Positions 14,200 to 24,500 of a stretch of 64,000 bases of DNA are shown here, piece after piece. Origin of the DNA: Sympetrum striolatum (Eukaryota; Arthropoda; Insecta; Odonata; Libellulidae); assembly GCA_947579665.1 (NCBI GenBank), contig OX388351.1:1240001-1304000 (forward strand), in the 5' to 3' direction. The position numbers and the translations under genes were made by a program. The notes below the pieces were generated by a model. The model was not told the DNA's origin and did not search any database. It worked only from the letters and a program-made list of their open reading frames with translations. Every line of letters starts with the position of its first letter. Within the stretch, counting starts at the first letter, position 1.

Positions 14200-14265
14200 T
14201 TTTACTTCCCTAAGGTCCACGGTTCGAACCCAGACGGGTCAAAACCTTTCCTTAAGAAATACACG
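14200..14265 (+). mobile_element. SINE-like fragment with B box
   Basis: The block CACGGTTCGAACCCAGACGG contains a perfect B-box core (GGTTCGAACCC). It is followed by AACCTTTCCTTAAG, which resembles the end of the SINE at 4972-5115. Only the right part of a tRNA-like head is visible. Confidence 0.4.
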
Positions 14266-14569
14266 TAGAGGTCAGTTTTTTCGTAGCAGGGTTCATTTCT
14301 TTTTAAAAATTTAATTAGAAATAATGGTCCTAGAAAGTCGAATCAAGCACCAAAAGAAGGACAATAGAATAACAATTCTTTTTTTGGTCGTGGAATATCG
14401 TTTTCGATTCGAAATTGCGCACAATTAGATAAAGTACGTGAGCATTTTATCGAACTTTTTAGGTCGTAAACAACCCATCCCCCTGACGATCAAGGCGATT
14501 GATGATTTCGAGCTCATGCGTAATTCCATAAGAAGACATGGAAAATGAATGCCCAGATACAATTAATGC

Positions 14570-14738
14570 TGTAAGATATCTATTATATATAATTCCTTTT
14601 CCGGATTCATTCATATGTATCTATTATACATATAGACGTTTCTCCGGATATACCTATATATAGGGGATCAAAATTCTACCCATGTTCCCCAAGTACCACT
14701 GACTTGAAATTTTTACGACGTGGTGGTCATAAGGTGTA
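14570..14738 (-). repeat. Dispersed fragment of the 30.5-33.8 kb satellite unit
   Basis: The reverse complement matches the unit junction of the tandem array at 30.5-33.8 kb. It contains ACGTCGTAAAAATTTCAAGTC, then GTGG-type sequence, GGAACATG, ATTTTGATCCCCTA, ATATAGGTATATCCGGAGAA and ACGTCTATATG, in the same order as at about 31.5-31.63 kb. The match stops at GTGTA immediately before the presumed terminus of the Tigger-like element, which suggests that element inserted here at a TA. Confidence 0.7.
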
Positions 14739-14832
14739 GGGGAGAATGGGGGAATGCCGGTATGTTAAGTGGTTTCATTTATAGCTATTATAAAAACTGT
14801 TAATTATTTGATTTAACATTTTTAGTGGTTAG

Positions 14833-14856
14833 TATATATATATATATATATATATA
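14833..14856. repeat. (TA)n microsatellite
   Basis: A pure run of 12 TA units inside the non-coding 3' part of the Tigger-like element. Confidence 0.95.
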
Positions 14857-14935
14857 AATACACAATACATATCAATTGTATTATTTTTCCTACAAAAGAA
14901 ATACTTTAAAAATATGAAATGAAAACCCTTACACA

Positions 14936-14972
14936 TACCGGTATTACCCCACCCAGTGGGGTAATACCGGTA
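14936..14972. repeat. 17-bp perfect palindrome, 3-nt loop
   Basis: The arm TACCGGTATTACCCCAC at 14936-14952 is followed by CCA and then its exact complement at 14956-14972. It lies inside the Tigger-like element, about 200 bp from its presumed end. It could be a subterminal transposase-binding site in inverted form or an independent small inverted repeat. The GCCGG motif near the presumed terminus (about 14753-14757) is only loosely similar. Confidence 0.85.
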
Positions 14973-15218
14973 GGGGATTTCCCATGTATTTCTAATAGTA
15001 AAAGTTAACCCAAGATTATATCATGAGATTTTTGTACAAAAACAATTTAAATAAGCTGGATATAAGGTAGGAACTAAAACAAAAGTCATCAGTGTGAAAA
15101 AACGTTTTCTTTAATAGGCCTAGGAGAAAAATTGATGCTTCTAAACAAATTAAAAATCAGTCAGTGCTATTTTGTTTATATAGGCTTGTAGTAATTAATA
15201 CATAGGTAAACACTGACT

Positions 15219-17109
15219 TCAGTAGCATCGATCACAAAGAAAGTTTTCAGCTGAATCACCACTGCAGAGGGCATGTATCCACAATCCACAGCTCACACAC
15301 CTGTACCACTCTTCTCCATCCTTACCAAACTCCTCACACATAAAACACAAATTCTCATCCTTATCGAAATACATGTCGTCCATTTCGTCATCATCACACA
15401 TTTATTTTTCGCCAATGGCTTCTTCATCCTCTGAATCAGAGGAAAAATCTCCCTGTGACTTTAATTTTCTTGAAGTTTGGTTTTTTGTCGTCTTAGTCTT
15501 GGATTTTCATTTACTTACATTAGTTTCTTTAGTAGGCTAAGTTTTGAGCAGACTAGGAACAATTTCCTTCTTAGAAACTCTGTCAGTTTCAACCCTATTT
15601 AAGCATATCCGGATTTTTTAATCTTTAAGCATATCCGGATTTTTTAATCTTTAAGCATCTCCGGATTTTTCGCAAACTTTCTTGTTTTCTGGGTTCCACT
15701 AGTAGATGGTAATGGGATCAGTTCCTTAAATGATACCTTTTTAACTGTATTGTAGTTAAGATTATCAAGTTCATGATCCGTGGTGTTAAGATCTTTGCTT
15801 GCCAAAGCTTCATCTGTCTGCTGTCCTTCGTTATTTCCCATGTCTTGTTCGTTTTCATCACGAATTTCCACTCCAGCTCCACCACCGTTCTCAAGAGCTG
15901 GGAGAACTTCAGTTTAATTAACAGAAAACGCATCTGCAGCAGCAAAATCGTCATCTGTGAAAAGATTTCGGTCAAAAGGATAAATCCCTGTGGTTCTAAA
16001 TCCAGAAATGACAACAGCAATTGTAGCAACTCTTGAGCAGGCTATATTAAAAAGCCCAGCCAAATCATAAGGAGTTATTTTTACAAGCCTGTTTGTTTTC
16101 ATGTAAATATCACACTCCATTTTGAAAGCTGCTTTTAATGTGGAGTAAAAAGTGACATCTAAGGGTTGGAGCCGGTGAGAACAGTGGGGTGGCAATGATA
16201 TCATTATCCCTCCATTTGTCTTCCGCAATTCAAATGACTCAAGCGTTGTGTGACTGCTGTGATAGTCAAGAATCAGAATTACAGGCCTTTCCTTGGTTGC
16301 CTTTGCACGTTCAATGAAATGCTGAAGCCATTTCACGAATATGTCCTCATTTGTCCACCCTTTATTTGAACATTCGCATATGGCACAAGGTGGACCATCT
16401 TCCGTTAACAGCGGGCTCTTTCTTTTCCAGGGATAAATGAAGAGTGGAGGAATAAAGATGCCAGAAGCACTCATTGCACACATAACAGTTACTTGCTCCC
16501 CCCTCTCCCAACTGGTTACAGACGCAAATTGTTTTTTGCTTTTTTGCAAGTATTTTGCCAGGGTCTTGCACGGTTGATATTCCAGTCTCGTCTGCATTAA
16601 ATATTCGGTCAGGTGTGAACTGGCTTTTTGACAGAGTTGATTCAAGATTGTCATAAGATTTGGTGACTTCTTCTCTGTCAAATCCCGTTATTCGATTTAT
16701 GCTTGTAGCTTCGGGCTTACGAACACTTATAGATGGGTTTCTTTTCAGAAACCCATACAGCCAATCTTTGCCAGCTATTCGTTCGTTTTCAGAAAATCTG
16801 CTGGGGATTTCATTTTTAACTGCGTACTCATATGCTACTCTTCGTACAACAGTTGCAGTAAGACCATAAAAGACATTGGCTAGAGTTTTGATCCTCTCTG
16901 CTAATGCCTGTTCTTGCTCAGTTGTGAATGTTGCATTTCGCCCTAAGTGTGGATTTTAATCTTTATTCTTCTTCTTCCGCTCTTGAAGAGTGCTGAACGG
17001 TATACCGTACCTCTTGCTAGAAGATTTTATTGAATTCCCTTCTATAAATTTTAATGCTAATTTCATCAATTCCTCTGACCAACTTCCTCTTCAAGTCATT
17101 CTCTCCCAT
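15219..17109 (-). pseudogene. Pogo/Tigger-like transposase (HTH_psq, DDE_1, C-terminal zinc finger), broken
   Basis: Reading leftwards from an ATG at 17109, a frame shift near 17080 leads into a Psq-type helix-turn-helix (WSEELMKLALKFIEGNS, then KRYGIPFSTLQ). A stop codon follows at 16956-16958. The next segment, NPHLGRNATFTTEQEQALAE, leads to the N-terminal catalytic motif FNADETGIS near 16590. A second shift near 16540 leads into the frame 16520-15914 with SWERGEQVTV, ILILDYHSSH and PHCSHRLQPLD, so all three catalytic aspartates of the DDE_1 triad are still visible. One stop at 15914-15916 precedes a further coding segment to 15644, where a 26-bp tandem repeat ends the frame. The C-terminus (15401-15219) holds a Cys/His cluster, CFMCEEFG, then CVSCGLWIHALC and CDRC, resembling the zinc finger often fused to such transposases. 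The breaks make it non-functional. Confidence 0.85.
15601..15670. repeat. 26-bp minisatellite inside the transposase
   Basis: The 26-bp unit starting AAGCATATCCGGATTTTTTA is repeated at 15601 and 15627, with a third partial copy at 15653 (one substitution). Since 26 is not a multiple of three, each added unit changes the reading frame of the transposase. Confidence 0.95.
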
Positions 17110-17244
17110 TTCCTTGGCATCTAAAAAATTGACGCGTTATCAGTTGTTGAGAGCGTACATTAAATTTGCTAAAAACAAACAATAGAAACAGGCGTAAGAA
17201 AGGAAGAGAACACTTTGTCTTAGTTCCACAGTAAATTTATTGTG

Positions 17245-17279
17245 CGACCGGTTTCGACTAAGGACTAGTCATCTTCTGG
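17245..17279 (-). ncRNA. Hammerhead-ribozyme-like motif
   Basis: On the minus strand: AGAAGAT, a 5-bp stem GACTA/TAGTC with a short loop, then GAAACCGGTC. The GAAAC and the self-complementary ACCGGT match the minimal stem III of Penelope hammerheads, but the CUGA core has decayed. Self-cleavage is unlikely without the canonical core. Confidence 0.5.
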
Positions 17280-17281
17280 CA

Positions 17282-17913
17282 GAAATGTTGCAGTTGCTAA
17301 TGGTTATTCCGTCTCACTCATCGATGCTATTTTGAAAAAGAAACAACGAAAATTAAATATGTCACGTATTTACCACACCCTTGCTCTACAGGATGATATT
17401 ACTAAATGGGTTAAAATACCTTTTATTGGTCCAATTAACTATAAGATTGCGAACTCCCTCCCCCCAGACCACAAACCTGCTTTCTACACTTTAAACAATA
17501 TTGGCAAAATACTTACTAATTGTAAAGATAAGTTGGAAATTGCTCGTAAATCTGGGGCTTATAAACTAACTTGTAATGACTGTGGAGCGATTTATTTGGG
17601 TCAAACTGGTAGAAGTCTGTGCACTAGAATTAAGGAACGTAAACAATCCTTCATAAATGGTTCTGATGCTTCACATTTTTCCATGCACTTGCTGCAAGAA
17701 AATCATTCTTCGGACTTTCAGGCTAAGCTTCTGCATCAATTACCAAAGGGCCCAAAGCTCGATATTTTTGAACAAATGGAGATTTTAATCCACAAAATAA
17801 ATGCCTTTAGGCCTACGATCAAGGTTATTACACTGTTTTTTATGAAATTTAATATCCCCGTTGAGAATCAACGGGTACTTCTGCTAGTAAGAAATAAAAT
17901 CTATCATACATAA
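17282..17913 (+). pseudogene. Penelope-like polyprotein fragment, GIY-YIG endonuclease domain
   Basis: The open frame from the ATG at 17332 is 193 codons, but homology begins upstream in the same frame at about 17282. A linker (WVKIPFIGPI near residue 26; LPPDHKPAFYTLNNIGKI) precedes the GIY-YIG nuclease: GAY at residues 75-77, CNDC at 81-84, IYLG at 87-90 and GRSLCTRIKE at 93-102. HFSMHLLQENH follows at about 115-125, and LDIFEQMEI at 143-151 carries the usual catalytic Glu neighbourhood. Penelope enzymes join a reverse transcriptase to this nuclease; here the RT is missing. The C-terminal segment after residue 160 diverges from the SHSPL ending seen in the other copies. Not a functional protein on its own. 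Confidence 0.8.
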
Positions 17914-18054
17914 AATATATATAGGATCTATCATTTAACTAAAATAATAAATTCGTGGTAAAGTATCCACATAGTCACATATATGTGAATAGATTAAATG
18001 AATATAAAAAATACAACTCGAGATAATAATGCAGAGTAGATAGCCGTGAACTAC

Positions 18055-18560
18055 ACTGTAATAAATTTCATTCAGTTTAGCATAAGCTTATTTTTGAAAA
18101 TTTTCACATTTTTAGGCATCGGCATGAGAATTTTACCAAGTAAAGCGTCCCATTTCCTAATACCCCTGTTAGTGAAAGAGTATTTTGCTACGTCTGTTTT
18201 CTACTCACGTTCATTGATGTTAAAACTATAGTTGCCGCGTCCTACATAATTAGGAATTTCAAATCTGCCGCGTAGTTCATCCCAGACCTCATCGGAGTTC
18301 AATGATTTGTACATCCCAGCTTATCTTAATGTCTTCCTTCTCGACTCTAGTGATTCCCACTTCAAATGGTTCAGCATCTCAGTTACAATTTCAGTTTTCC
18401 CGTGTGGCCGACTACGTACATAGCTGCCTTTCTTTGCACGCCTTAGAGTTTCTTAGTAAGTTCCCGTTTCGTGGGGATGCCAAACACTCGTTGCAAATTC
18501 TATAACCGTTATGCGTCTGTAGAGTATGCAAATATGCAATGCCTTATGAAGTTCAGTTTC
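18055..18560 (-). pseudogene. LINE ORF2 C-terminal remnant
   Basis: The minus strand translates, with only a few stops, into a typical C-terminal region of a non-LTR retrotransposon. In order it reads RRITVIEFATSVWHPHETG, SYVRSRPHGKTEIVTEMLNH, LKWESLESRRKTLR, AGMYKSLNSDEVWDELRG, RFEIPNYVGRGNYSFNINER, TDVAKYSFTNRGIRKWDALL and MPMPKNVKIFKNKLMLN. The motifs '.VW.P', 'L.W.SL..RR' and 'F..R....WN.L' are standard for CR1/L2/Jockey-type ORF2 proteins. In-frame stops (after ETGTY, KTLR and NERE) make it a pseudogene. It differs from the LINE C-termini at 53.5 and 58.2 kb, so it is a third family. The upstream RT part is not next to it. Confidence 0.7.
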
Positions 18561-18667
18561 CACAACATCTAGGCCACCTTCGTGGATTTTAATCCTATTT
18601 TGCCATATCAATCATACTAAGTATGAATGAGACGGTTTTTGGTGTTATCCTGTGGAACTCCTTCATA

Positions 18668-19092
18668 ATAAATGAAAAGAACAACTTTGTTGAGTCCACA
18701 AATTTTAATAATCACAATCACGACCTAGGTTTCGTTACTGCGTAACATCCTCAAGTGAAGGCTAAATTTCGGAGAGCCCGAATATAAGCAGGAAAGGGGG
18801 GGAAAGAAGGGATGGGGGTAGAGGAAAAGGAAAGGAGTAAGGGGGAAAAGGTGTAAAGGTAAGGATTGGGGGGGGGGGAAGGGAGAAACCACCATCAATT
18901 CCATACAATTTAGCAAGGTCAATACAACGTTAAGAGGAATACCTCTTAGAAGTCATAACAAGGTCAAAAATACAAAGTATACAAGAGAATGCACAATACA
19001 TCTTGAAGGTTGAAAGGAGGTTGTTGACAAGTAGCAATAAATAAATAATAAATTATATAAAAACTTATGTTAAAAGAGAACCGAAGCCATAA
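18668..19092 (-). repeat. Left inverted arm (pseudo-LTR) of the Penelope-like element
   Basis: This is the reverse complement of 20203-20626. It contains the hammerhead-like motif at 18721-18755 and a purine-rich stretch with a run of Gs. It also supplies the ATG and first residues of the downstream frame. Confidence 0.9.
18721..18755 (-). ncRNA. Hammerhead-like motif in left arm
   Basis: Exact mirror of the right-arm motif: TTGAGGAT, stem GTTAC/GTAAC, then GAAACCTAGGTC. The core is divergent at the first two positions. The GAAAC and the palindromic CCTAGG (a minimal stem III) are kept. Confidence 0.5.
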
Positions 19093-20155
19093 ACAACTGG
19101 ATGGACTTGCGATGGGGTCTCCCCTTTCTCCGCTCCTGGCGGAAATTTTTATGTATAATTTCGAATCGGAAATGCTACATTCGGACAACCCATTAGTGAA
19201 AAATGTTGTGTGTTGGTTCCGTTATGTGGATGACGTGTTTTGCGTATGGAAAGGCTCCAACAGACAATTAAGTAGTTTTACTAATTTTTTGAATTCCAGA
19301 TCCCCTAATTTAAAATTTACCTGTGAAAAGGAAGTTAATGGGTCACTGAATTACCTTGACCTCACTATTTCTGTGATAAATCAACGGTTTGATTTTGCTA
19401 TTTTCCGAAAAACTTCGTATACTGATCATATTATCCATTCAACTTCAAAACATTACACTGCTACAAAATTGGCCGCCTTCCACAGCATGTTAAATCGCTA
19501 TATATCGATCCCAATGTCAGATTTCAATAAACAGAGAGAACTGGATACGATTAAGCGAATTGCGATTAATAACGGTTATCAGAGCGAAATTGTTGATAGA
19601 TTACTGAAAAGAAAAATGAAAATTCTTGCCCAAAAAGAGATTTACAAAACTCCTCCTATTCAAACCGAGGTTCGACAATGGCGGAGATTGCCCTACTTAG
19701 GACCTTTATCTTTAAAAATAAAAAACCTATTCCCCAAAGATAAATTTAGGGTTGCTTTTTATAATAGTAATACTCTGCGAAATTTAATTTCCAACCCCAA
19801 AGACAAAATTGTAAATGAAGAAAGAAGTGGGGTGTATAAGCTTGATTGCAATGACTGTAACGGGGTCTATATAGGACAGACTGGAAGGAATTTTAAAATT
19901 AGGATTAAAGAACACAAGAACTGTTTCCTAAAAGAAGGGGAATCCTCTCATTTTGCTAAACATTTGCGGGACAAAAATCATACTAGTTCCTTCATACCTA
20001 CCATCCTCCATGTAGAAAATAAAGCCCCTAGACGTGATGTTTTAGAACAAATCGAGATTTTGAATTTTAAAAATTCTAAAAACTTCGAGGTAGTAAATGA
20101 GTTTTTGTTTCCGTCCCACTCCCCCCTACTGGATATTCCCCATCTTTATTATTAA
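19067..20155 (+). CDS. Penelope-like reverse transcriptase / GIY-YIG endonuclease, 5'-truncated but open
   Basis: An uninterrupted 362-codon frame. Residues 1-9 come from the inverted arm; homology starts at about residue 10. It has RT motif GLAMGSPLSP (13-22), the catalytic box YVDD (53-56) in FRYVDDVF, and the Penelope thumb/linker region (WRRLPYLGPL near 205-214). The GIY-YIG domain has GVY at 255-257, the CNDC pair at 261-264, VYIG at 267-270 and the helix GRNFKIRIKEH. HFAKHLRDKNH lies near 295-305, and VLEQIEI at 325-331 holds the expected catalytic Glu. It ends in NEFLFPSHSPL, also found in the copy at 62.8 kb. Full-length family members carry RT fingers and palm motifs upstream; those are missing, so the protein could not act alone. 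The absence of stops indicates youth. Confidence 0.85.
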   Translation: MLKENRSHKQLDGLAMGSPLSPLLAEIFMYNFESEMLHSDNPLVKNVVCWFRYVDDVFCVWKGSNRQLSSFTNFLNSRSPNLKFTCEKEVNGSLNYLDLTISVINQRFDFAIFRKTSYTDHIIHSTSKHYTATKLAAFHSMLNRYISIPMSDFNKQRELDTIKRIAINNGYQSEIVDRLLKRKMKILAQKEIYKTPPIQTEVRQWRRLPYLGPLSLKIKNLFPKDKFRVAFYNSNTLRNLISNPKDKIVNEERSGVYKLDCNDCNGVYIGQTGRNFKIRIKEHKNCFLKEGESSHFAKHLRDKNHTSSFIPTILHVENKAPRRDVLEQIEILNFKNSKNFEVVNEFLFPSHSPLLDIPHLYY

Positions 20156-20202
20156 ATTGTCTTAGTAGATTTTTATATTGGCGTCTTCCCTTTTATTCGG
20201 GG

Positions 20203-20626
20203 TTATGGCTTCGGTTCTCTTTTAACATAAGTTTTTATATAATTTATTATTTATTTATTGCTACTTGTCAACAACCTCCTTTCAACCTTCAAGATGTATT
20301 GTGCATTCTCTTGTATACTTTGTATTTTTGACCTTGTTATGACTTCTAAGAGGTATTCCTCTTAACGTTGTATTGACCTTGCTAAATTGTATGGAATTGA
20401 TGGTGGTTTCTCCCTTCCCCCCCCCCAATCCTTACCTTTACACCTTTTCCCCCTTACTCCTTTCCTTTTCCTCTACCCCCATCCCTTCTTTCCCCCCCTT
20501 TCCTGCTTATATTCGGGCTCTCCGAAATTTAGCCTTCACTTGAGGATGTTACGCAGTAACGAAACCTAGGTCGTGATTGTGATTATTAAAATTTGTGGAC
20601 TCAACAAAGTTGTTCTTTTCATTTAT
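20203..20626 (+). repeat. Right inverted arm (3' UTR/pseudo-LTR) of the Penelope-like element
   Basis: It begins 47 bases after the stop codon of the RT/GIY-YIG frame and runs through pyrimidine-rich DNA to the hammerhead-like motif. It ends at TCTTTTCATTTAT. In this orientation it is the natural 3' end of the element. Confidence 0.9.
20539..20574 (+). ncRNA. Hammerhead-like motif in right arm
   Basis: TTGAGGAT, a perfect 5-bp stem GTTAC-GCA-GTAAC, then GAAACCTAGGTCG. The layout matches the other four sites of this type in the window. The core deviates from CUGAUGA, so activity is doubtful. Confidence 0.5.
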
Positions 20627-20639
20627 CATACTAAGTATA

Positions 20640-21410
20640 TTTGAGTAAGGCCTAATTATAAAAACTAGTGATTGCCCAGTAGTATAAATTCGACCAAAAT
20701 TCATTGAATTTCTAAGCCTGAACGTTATTGAGGTTCTTTTGTCAAAGATTATACCTAATTAATCATTTTTTATAATTTATTTCATTATTTTTCTACTACA
20801 TCAGCTGTGAGCGTGTACAAATACGTCATTAGGGTGTATTTTTTGCCTTAATTCCCTTCAATAAATGTAATATTTTAATGTTAGAAAATAAATAAAACAC
20901 AATTATAGCTTGTAACTTTATTTATTTTTTTATACAATTCATTTTAATCTTTAATTTTAAGGATTGATTTCCAAAAAGAATTCCGTAAAATCGCAGTAAT
21001 TATATCCCTGTTATTTATTAATCAGTTAGCGACAGTTGGCATCTCGATTAATAGCCCTCTTTTCATAATTTCTGACATGAGTCTCTACCGTTAATTTGGT
21101 TTGGAGATAAAATCCCCGTGTATTTTAATGTGGAAGCGCATAAGCTCGTATTGAACAATCGCCTTGGTCGCCAGGGGGACTGGTTTGTTTACTACGAAGA
21201 TTTTTCCCAAATTTTTCGCCATTTTTGTCTGAATTCTCTCAATTTTGAGTCGAATGCGATACTCTACGACCAAAATAAGAATCTTTATTCAATTTCCTTT
21301 CTTTTGGTATTGATCTCGATTTCGTACTACCATTATTTCTGATCTAATTCTGCAAAAGAAAAAATGTCTGCAATCGATTAAAATGAACTTTGCGTGCATT
21401 TCTTGTGAGA
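20640..21410. other. No feature recognised
   Basis: AT-rich non-coding DNA. The 74-codon plus and 60-codon minus frames at 21091-21342 overlap each other and have no recognisable domain. Confidence 0.5.
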
Positions 21411-21414
21411 GACG

Positions 21415-21515
21415 ATTATACTGGTACAGAGTCGAACCAAGGATATTTAAACAAAGATTTTAGCTCTTGCACTCATTATAAACTTTAACTATGCCAAATC
21501 TCAAACTCCTCCGTT
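21415..21515 (+). repeat. Solo monomer related to the 30.5-33.8 kb array
   Basis: AGAGTCGAACCAAGGATAT is followed about 65 bases later by ATGCCAAATCTCAAACTCC. This matches the order and spacing of GGGATCGAACCAAGGAC ... ATGCCGAATTTCAAGTTTC inside the array modules. Confidence 0.5.
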
Positions 21516-21519
21516 CGCG

Positions 21520-24500
21520 CAATATTCTTAATAAAGTATCCAAATTTTCTCTTCACGTATTAATATATGACAAGCAAAAATGATTACGCTTTTTATCTGA
21601 ATGAGGTAAATGGTGATTCCTACATTTAGTTTACACGTAATATTGATATTAGAACGGTTTTTCTTGCTCTTTGGTATGGATGGGGGATAGAAGTAGTGTT
21701 TGGATAGGACGGATATGTTATAATCCCCAAGGCCCTTCTGCTCTCACTCATCTACACGCTCTGCAAATCCCCTTGACATTTGGAAATTCACATACAATTA
21801 TTAAGGATCACTCGGTTTGAGAGAGAAATGCTTTCAACATAGCTTCAACAACTTAACGCTGTGAAATTTAACGGAATAACAAGAACTAGCATCACAGAAA
21901 AAATAACAAATGTAACAGTATTTGTTAATGCAGTGGTTTCAGCCATCTCTAGAATTATAATTTGATCTCGATTTTCTTTTGTTTATTTACGTACTGGAAT
22001 GATATTCAATTTCGCTGGTCTATAACTGCATTACTTAATGTATAAGTTTATTTTGTCATATAGAAATAAATATTGCTACGAATAACCGGATTCTCAACAA
22101 TTTAGTTTTTACACAATTAAATTATACAACAGCAGATTTATTCATGTTGCTTTTTTCTGTTGATAACTAGTGATCACTGTTTCATATTAATTGTTGAGCA
22201 TTGGAATATTTACTATAATGTCAATCCATCAACATTAACATAGTAAGACTATATCATATATTGTTATTTTTTGCTGCTACGTAATAATAGAATCATTTTT
22301 ATCGTAGCATAACTCACTGTCTGCACGGCTTCTCGCACTTTCATGGGTGTGTCCAATGGACACTGTGCATTGTTAGTGTATTTTAAGAACCGTCGATTTG
22401 AGTCGTTTATCTTTCGAAATGTCGTTTTTGAATGTTATTTATCTAAACTATAGAATGGATTTGAGAAGCCGTTTCCATTGTACAATAGACAAGACTTCTG
22501 AAAATTGACTTACCAGAGGAAACCCAAATCCAAATAAACTGGTTCTGTTTTCTGCTGGCTACATTCCATGAAGAGCAACATACGCCAGTGGGAGGTAGAG
22601 CAATTATTCCCCTAAGTTGTAATAGGTATCGATATCAAAGATAAGTATCGCGTTCAGATTCGATTACCGGAATCGGATCGAGGGCTCATCCGTAAACTTT
22701 TCATCGGTCGAGAGGCAGTGATTTAAGAGTATCCAAAGCAGTTGAATCCGCTGGATTGCTCATGAATGAGCGTCATTTACGGGTGGCTCAGGGAATACCC
22801 TAACTTTCTCTCTCCATCGACCCTTATCAGAATTTCTCACTTGGATCGACTCCTTCATTACGATTTCATCAAGGCATGAAAGTAAAAGAAGCATTTGCAA
22901 GAGAAGAATTTCTTACCGACTATATTGGCGAAACTAATCAATATATTTGCACCAGGAGTCTATATATTGCTGGAATTATATTTAACTGTAAAGTTTTACA
23001 AATCAGGGCTCATCCACAAATTCCTTTATGAAATATGATTCGCTTTAAAATTTACAATAGCATTGATAAAAAATTAGCAAATCATTCATCGGTATGCCAC
23101 CACTGCGCTTTCAAGAAATATTCGTTTATTTTTAATTAGGATAATTTTTAATAATCAAGCAATTATATTAAATTGCTGCCCTCTACTCTAATGTAGTACC
23201 TAGTTCTTTCAAGTTTCATTTTAAATCTTCATACTATTACCATCGATAAATTTGGGCAGTTAATTTATTCTCCGTTTCTCTGTAGGCACCTTTCTGATGT
23301 CTATCATAGAGAATAGTTTTTCATTAACAGCTTTTTTCGAAGTTTTTATTTATTGTTGGTATTTACATCTAAATTAATTATGCTGAAATGTAAATAACTC
23401 AGCGTTAGTTTGAAGAAGAAAGCACGTTTCAACTTCAATCTCGTGTAAATAATTGTCTTTATCACAAAATTCGCAAAACACCTCTTCCTGAATGCGTGCC
23501 CAGGATCGGGGCTTTCCCAGATAAAGGTATCTCCGTTATTTAGATCGCCTTTCCCTTTACACTCCGATACACACTATTCCCTCTTAATTCCGTCCCTTGT
23601 TTCTTTGTATCACTTGCCAGCAATCAAGGCCTTATGCTGCTTTTATCATGCCTCCCGATGTGTTTGCGTATGTGCTCTGAAATCAGAATGCTTTTCGGGA
23701 CTCATTAACGCGAAGGTTTCCATCGAACAGGAAATCCCTTTCCCTCTCAACGGGCCCATTCGACCCTCTAACACTTCAATGCTCCCATTCGACCCAATAC
23801 CTTCCCTAATTCCCTCCCCTTTTATCCCTCTCTCATCAATAACGCAGTTTTACCATATCCTCCGATTCGACGATGTTTGTGGGCTTCACACTCTGTCTCT
23901 GCATTAGATTGCAATGGCCAACCACCACTCATAGGAAATGTAACGTATTCGTTATGATTACGATGTTAATTCTCAGTGATGGCAAGGAATTAACTTTAAC
24001 TCTGTATATGTCCGTATCTAAGGTCGTCCAAGATCAATTTCATTTACCTTGTATGTTCAATATTTTTTTTTCATACTTAACGTTTCTTATCCTTATTTAT
24101 ATACAATGATCAGATAACGCTTAAAAGGGTTAGAGGGAATGTAGAATAGAACCTTCCCTTTAGTATGATCACTACGAGTTAAAAAATGTTATTTCTTAAT
24201 ATTTTTATCCGTGATTTCTAAGATTTAGTTTGTTCTCAACCAACATTGGAATATATTTTTACTTTCGTTGATTCGTGGAATATTATATATATGTCTCACT
24301 TATTACACACATTTATTTATTACACATTATGCACACTGTATTTATCGCCATAGACCTAACAGTGTTTTGAAATGATCAATTTTATTATAATCGCATTTTA
24401 TATACTACATGATACTACACAACATATTGTTAAATTTAACAAATACAAAATAAGCAAGTACTTGATTAACAACTAATAAGATTGCATTTTGTACGAGAAT

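Larger units (their letters stand above)
14737..17120 (-). mobile_element. Pogo/Tigger-like DNA transposon, degenerate
   Basis: The element encloses the broken transposase described separately. Its 3' side (left in the window) ends at TA followed by GGGGAGAATGGGGGAATGCC, directly abutting an interrupted satellite fragment, as expected for a TA-targeting pogo-superfamily insertion. A subterminal 17-bp perfect palindrome lies at 14936-14972 and a TA microsatellite at 14833-14856. I cannot find a matching terminal repeat beyond the transposase start near 17110. The 5' end has probably been lost, perhaps when the Penelope fragment at 17.2 kb arrived. Confidence 0.65.
17213..17935 (+). mobile_element. 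5'-truncated Penelope-like element with inverted hammerhead-like end
   Basis: A minus-oriented hammerhead-like block (17245-17279) preceded by AT-rich pseudo-LTR sequence is joined directly, around 17281, to plus-strand Penelope coding sequence that starts mid-linker (NVAVANGYSVSLIDAIL). The RT domain is absent. This is the layout of a 5'-truncated Penelope insertion with an inverted terminal piece at its 5' side. The 3' boundary is unclear after the stop at 17911-17913. It lies only about 100 bp from the Tigger-like transposase start. Confidence 0.75.
18611..20638 (+). mobile_element. Penelope-like element with 424-bp inverted arms
   Basis: A coding core (19093-20155 plus 3' UTR) is flanked by two arms in inverted orientation: 18668-19092 and 20203-20626. 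The arms are nearly identical, differing mainly in a G/C homopolymer. The sequence ATCATACTAAGTAT occurs just outside the right arm (20625-20638) and again at 18611-18624, about 45 bp left of the left arm, and may be a target-site duplication. The left arm is an inverted copy of the element's own 3' end and is fused straight onto the middle of the RT. The open frame and the matching arms suggest recent insertion. Confidence 0.85.

Noticed and set aside
18725..20569. A pair of nearly identical proline-rich peptides (60-65 codons) on opposite strands
   Set aside because: They are the pyrimidine-rich part of the two inverted Penelope arms, not genes.
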